Source of the DNA: Vibrio kanaloae | GTDB taxonomy: Bacteria > Pseudomonadota > Gammaproteobacteria > Enterobacterales > Vibrionaceae | Direction of reading: 5' to 3' | Assembly (NCBI RefSeq): GCF_024347535.1 | Contig: NZ_AP025497.1 | Coordinates: 1,860,001-1,924,000, forward strand | DNA length: 64,000 nt | In this document: piece by piece, positions 63,352 through 64,000 of the stretch | Layout: each line of letters opens with the position of its first letter | Position numbering within the stretch: position 1 is the first letter of the stretch | The notes under the pieces: generated by a model | The model's input: only the letters and a program-made list of their open reading frames with translations | The model's database searches: none | Told to the model about the DNA's origin: nothing | Position numbers and translations under genes: made by a program

Positions 63352-64000
63352 ATGGAACAGATTAATAAGCTTTACGAACAGCAGTCTCTTACTCAAGAAG
63401 AAAGCCAACAGTTATTTGATGTGATCATCAAGGGTGAACTTGACCCAATCTTGATGGCTTCAGCGCTGACTGCACTAAAAATCAAAGGCGAAACGCCCGA
63501 TGAGATCGCAGGCGCAGCAAAAGCACTGCTTGCGAATGCAAACCCGTTCCCACGCCCTGATTACGATTTCGCAGACATCGTAGGTACAGGTGGCGACGGT
63601 CACAACACCATTAATATTTCGACGACTTCTGCGTTTGTTGCCGCAGCGTGTGACTTAAAAGTCGCGAAGCACGGTAACCGCAGTGTATCGAGCAAATCAG
63701 GCTCTTCTGACTTACTAGACTCGTTCGGTATCAACCTAGCGATGACAGCAGAAGACACACGTACGGCTGTTGATGAACTTGGCGTAGCATTCCTATTTGC
63801 TCCGCAATATCACGGCGGTGTACGTCACGCGATGCCGGTTCGTCAAACAATGAAAACACGCACTATCTTCAATATTCTTGGCCCACTGATTAACCCAGCG
63901 CGCCCTAACATCGAATTAATGGGTGTTTACAGCAAAGAGCTAGTACGCCCTATCGCAGAAACCATGTTACAAATGGGTATGAAGCGCGCGGCGGTTGTTC
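63352..64000 (+). CDS. trpD: Anthranilate phosphoribosyltransferase, 5' part
   Basis: The first 216 codons are in the window; the gene continues past the right edge. The ATG at 63352 follows AGGACGAAATC. PRPP-binding motif [15 protein letters not shown] and [13 protein letters not shown], then [17 protein letters not shown], are clear family marks. It transfers phosphoribose to anthranilate. It follows trpG by 9 bp in the trp operon. Confidence 0.94.
   Translation, partial: MEQINKLYEQQSLTQEESQQLFDVIIKGELDPILMASALTALKIKGETPDEIAGAAKALLANANPFPRPDYDFADIVGTGGDGHNTINISTTSAFVAAACDLKVAKHGNRSVSSKSGSSDLLDSFGINLAMTAEDTRTAVDELGVAFLFAPQYHGGVRHAMPVRQTMKTRTIFNILGPLINPARPNIELMGVYSKELVRPIAETMLQMGMKRAAVV

Noticed and set aside
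1-64000. CRISPR array, insertion sequence, integron or prophage
   Set aside because: No regularly spaced direct repeats, transposase, integrase or phage-type gene was seen in the window. The duplicated tRNA-Gly genes are ordinary tRNA paralogues.

Overview
The window is 64 kb of a chromosomal region from a marine gamma-proteobacterium, almost certainly a Vibrio and most like the V. splendidus group. The assignment rests on gene content recognised from the translations. It includes the fused diaminobutyrate aminotransferase/decarboxylase with the carboxynorspermidine genes (the Vibrio norspermidine pathway), varA-uvrC-pgsA followed by a tRNA-Cys/Gly/Leu/Gly cluster, rnm-yciO-rluB beside a trp operon with a 41-codon Trp-rich leader, and gyrA-ubiG-nrdAB-yfaE. 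No phage, insertion sequence, integron or CRISPR array was found.

Layout. 1-5.5 kb: the start of a BCCT transporter gene, a Cache-sensor histidine kinase with its LuxR-type regulator, and a TRAP transporter (dctM, dctQ, dctP) of the 2-oxoacid-binding type. 6-10.7 kb: a small winged-helix-like protein, a DUF2982 protein, and the cell-wall/hydrolase trio ycbL-ycbK-ycbB (L,D-transpeptidase). 10.7-15.9 kb: a probable Fur-controlled iron cluster of two imelysin-like proteins, a di-haem DUF1111 oxidoreductase and a DUF1513 protein. 16-17 kb: ribA and an overlooked 58-residue ORF. 17.1-25.5 kb: the cytochrome c nitrite reductase system, with nrfA diverging from nrfBCD, nrfE, a CcmG-like thioredoxin and nrfF, plus a periplasmic rhodanese and an NrfG-like TPR protein nearby. 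25.6-33.6 kb: gyrA, ubiG, and the aerobic ribonucleotide reductase genes nrdA-nrdB-yfaE. 33.7-39 kb: a DMSO reductase-type molybdoenzyme, dmsABC, diverging from a TorD-type chaperone and a NapF-like ferredoxin. 39-42.3 kb: a CinA-like protein, a DUF3943 protein and a GcvR-like ACT protein. 42.3-48 kb: norspermidine synthesis. 48.5-52.4 kb: four tRNAs, pgsA, uvrC, varA. 52.8-57.7 kb: polB, a nucleotidyltransferase-like protein, efpL, a DUF440 protein and a SPOUT methyltransferase. 57.9-64 kb: rluB, yciO, rnm, then trpL-E-G-D running off the end.

How the genes work together. Two anaerobic respiratory modules (nrf and dms) sit among housekeeping genes. Their upstream regions carry FNR-like half-site pairs, and the nrf region also carries two NarL/NarP-type 7-2-7 heptamer pairs and a CRP-like site. 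The iron cluster and ribA share an orientation but are separated by a terminator. The most worthwhile second looks are the unannotated small protein beside ribA, the structured nrdA leader, the nrf control region, the imelysin paralogue lacking its motif histidine, a nucleotidyltransferase with an altered active site, a long imperfect inverted repeat between trmH-like and rluB, and a 630-bp gene-free leader upstream of the norspermidine genes. I did not find a clearly new multi-gene system. All functional statements rest on reading motifs and recalling families, not on searches.
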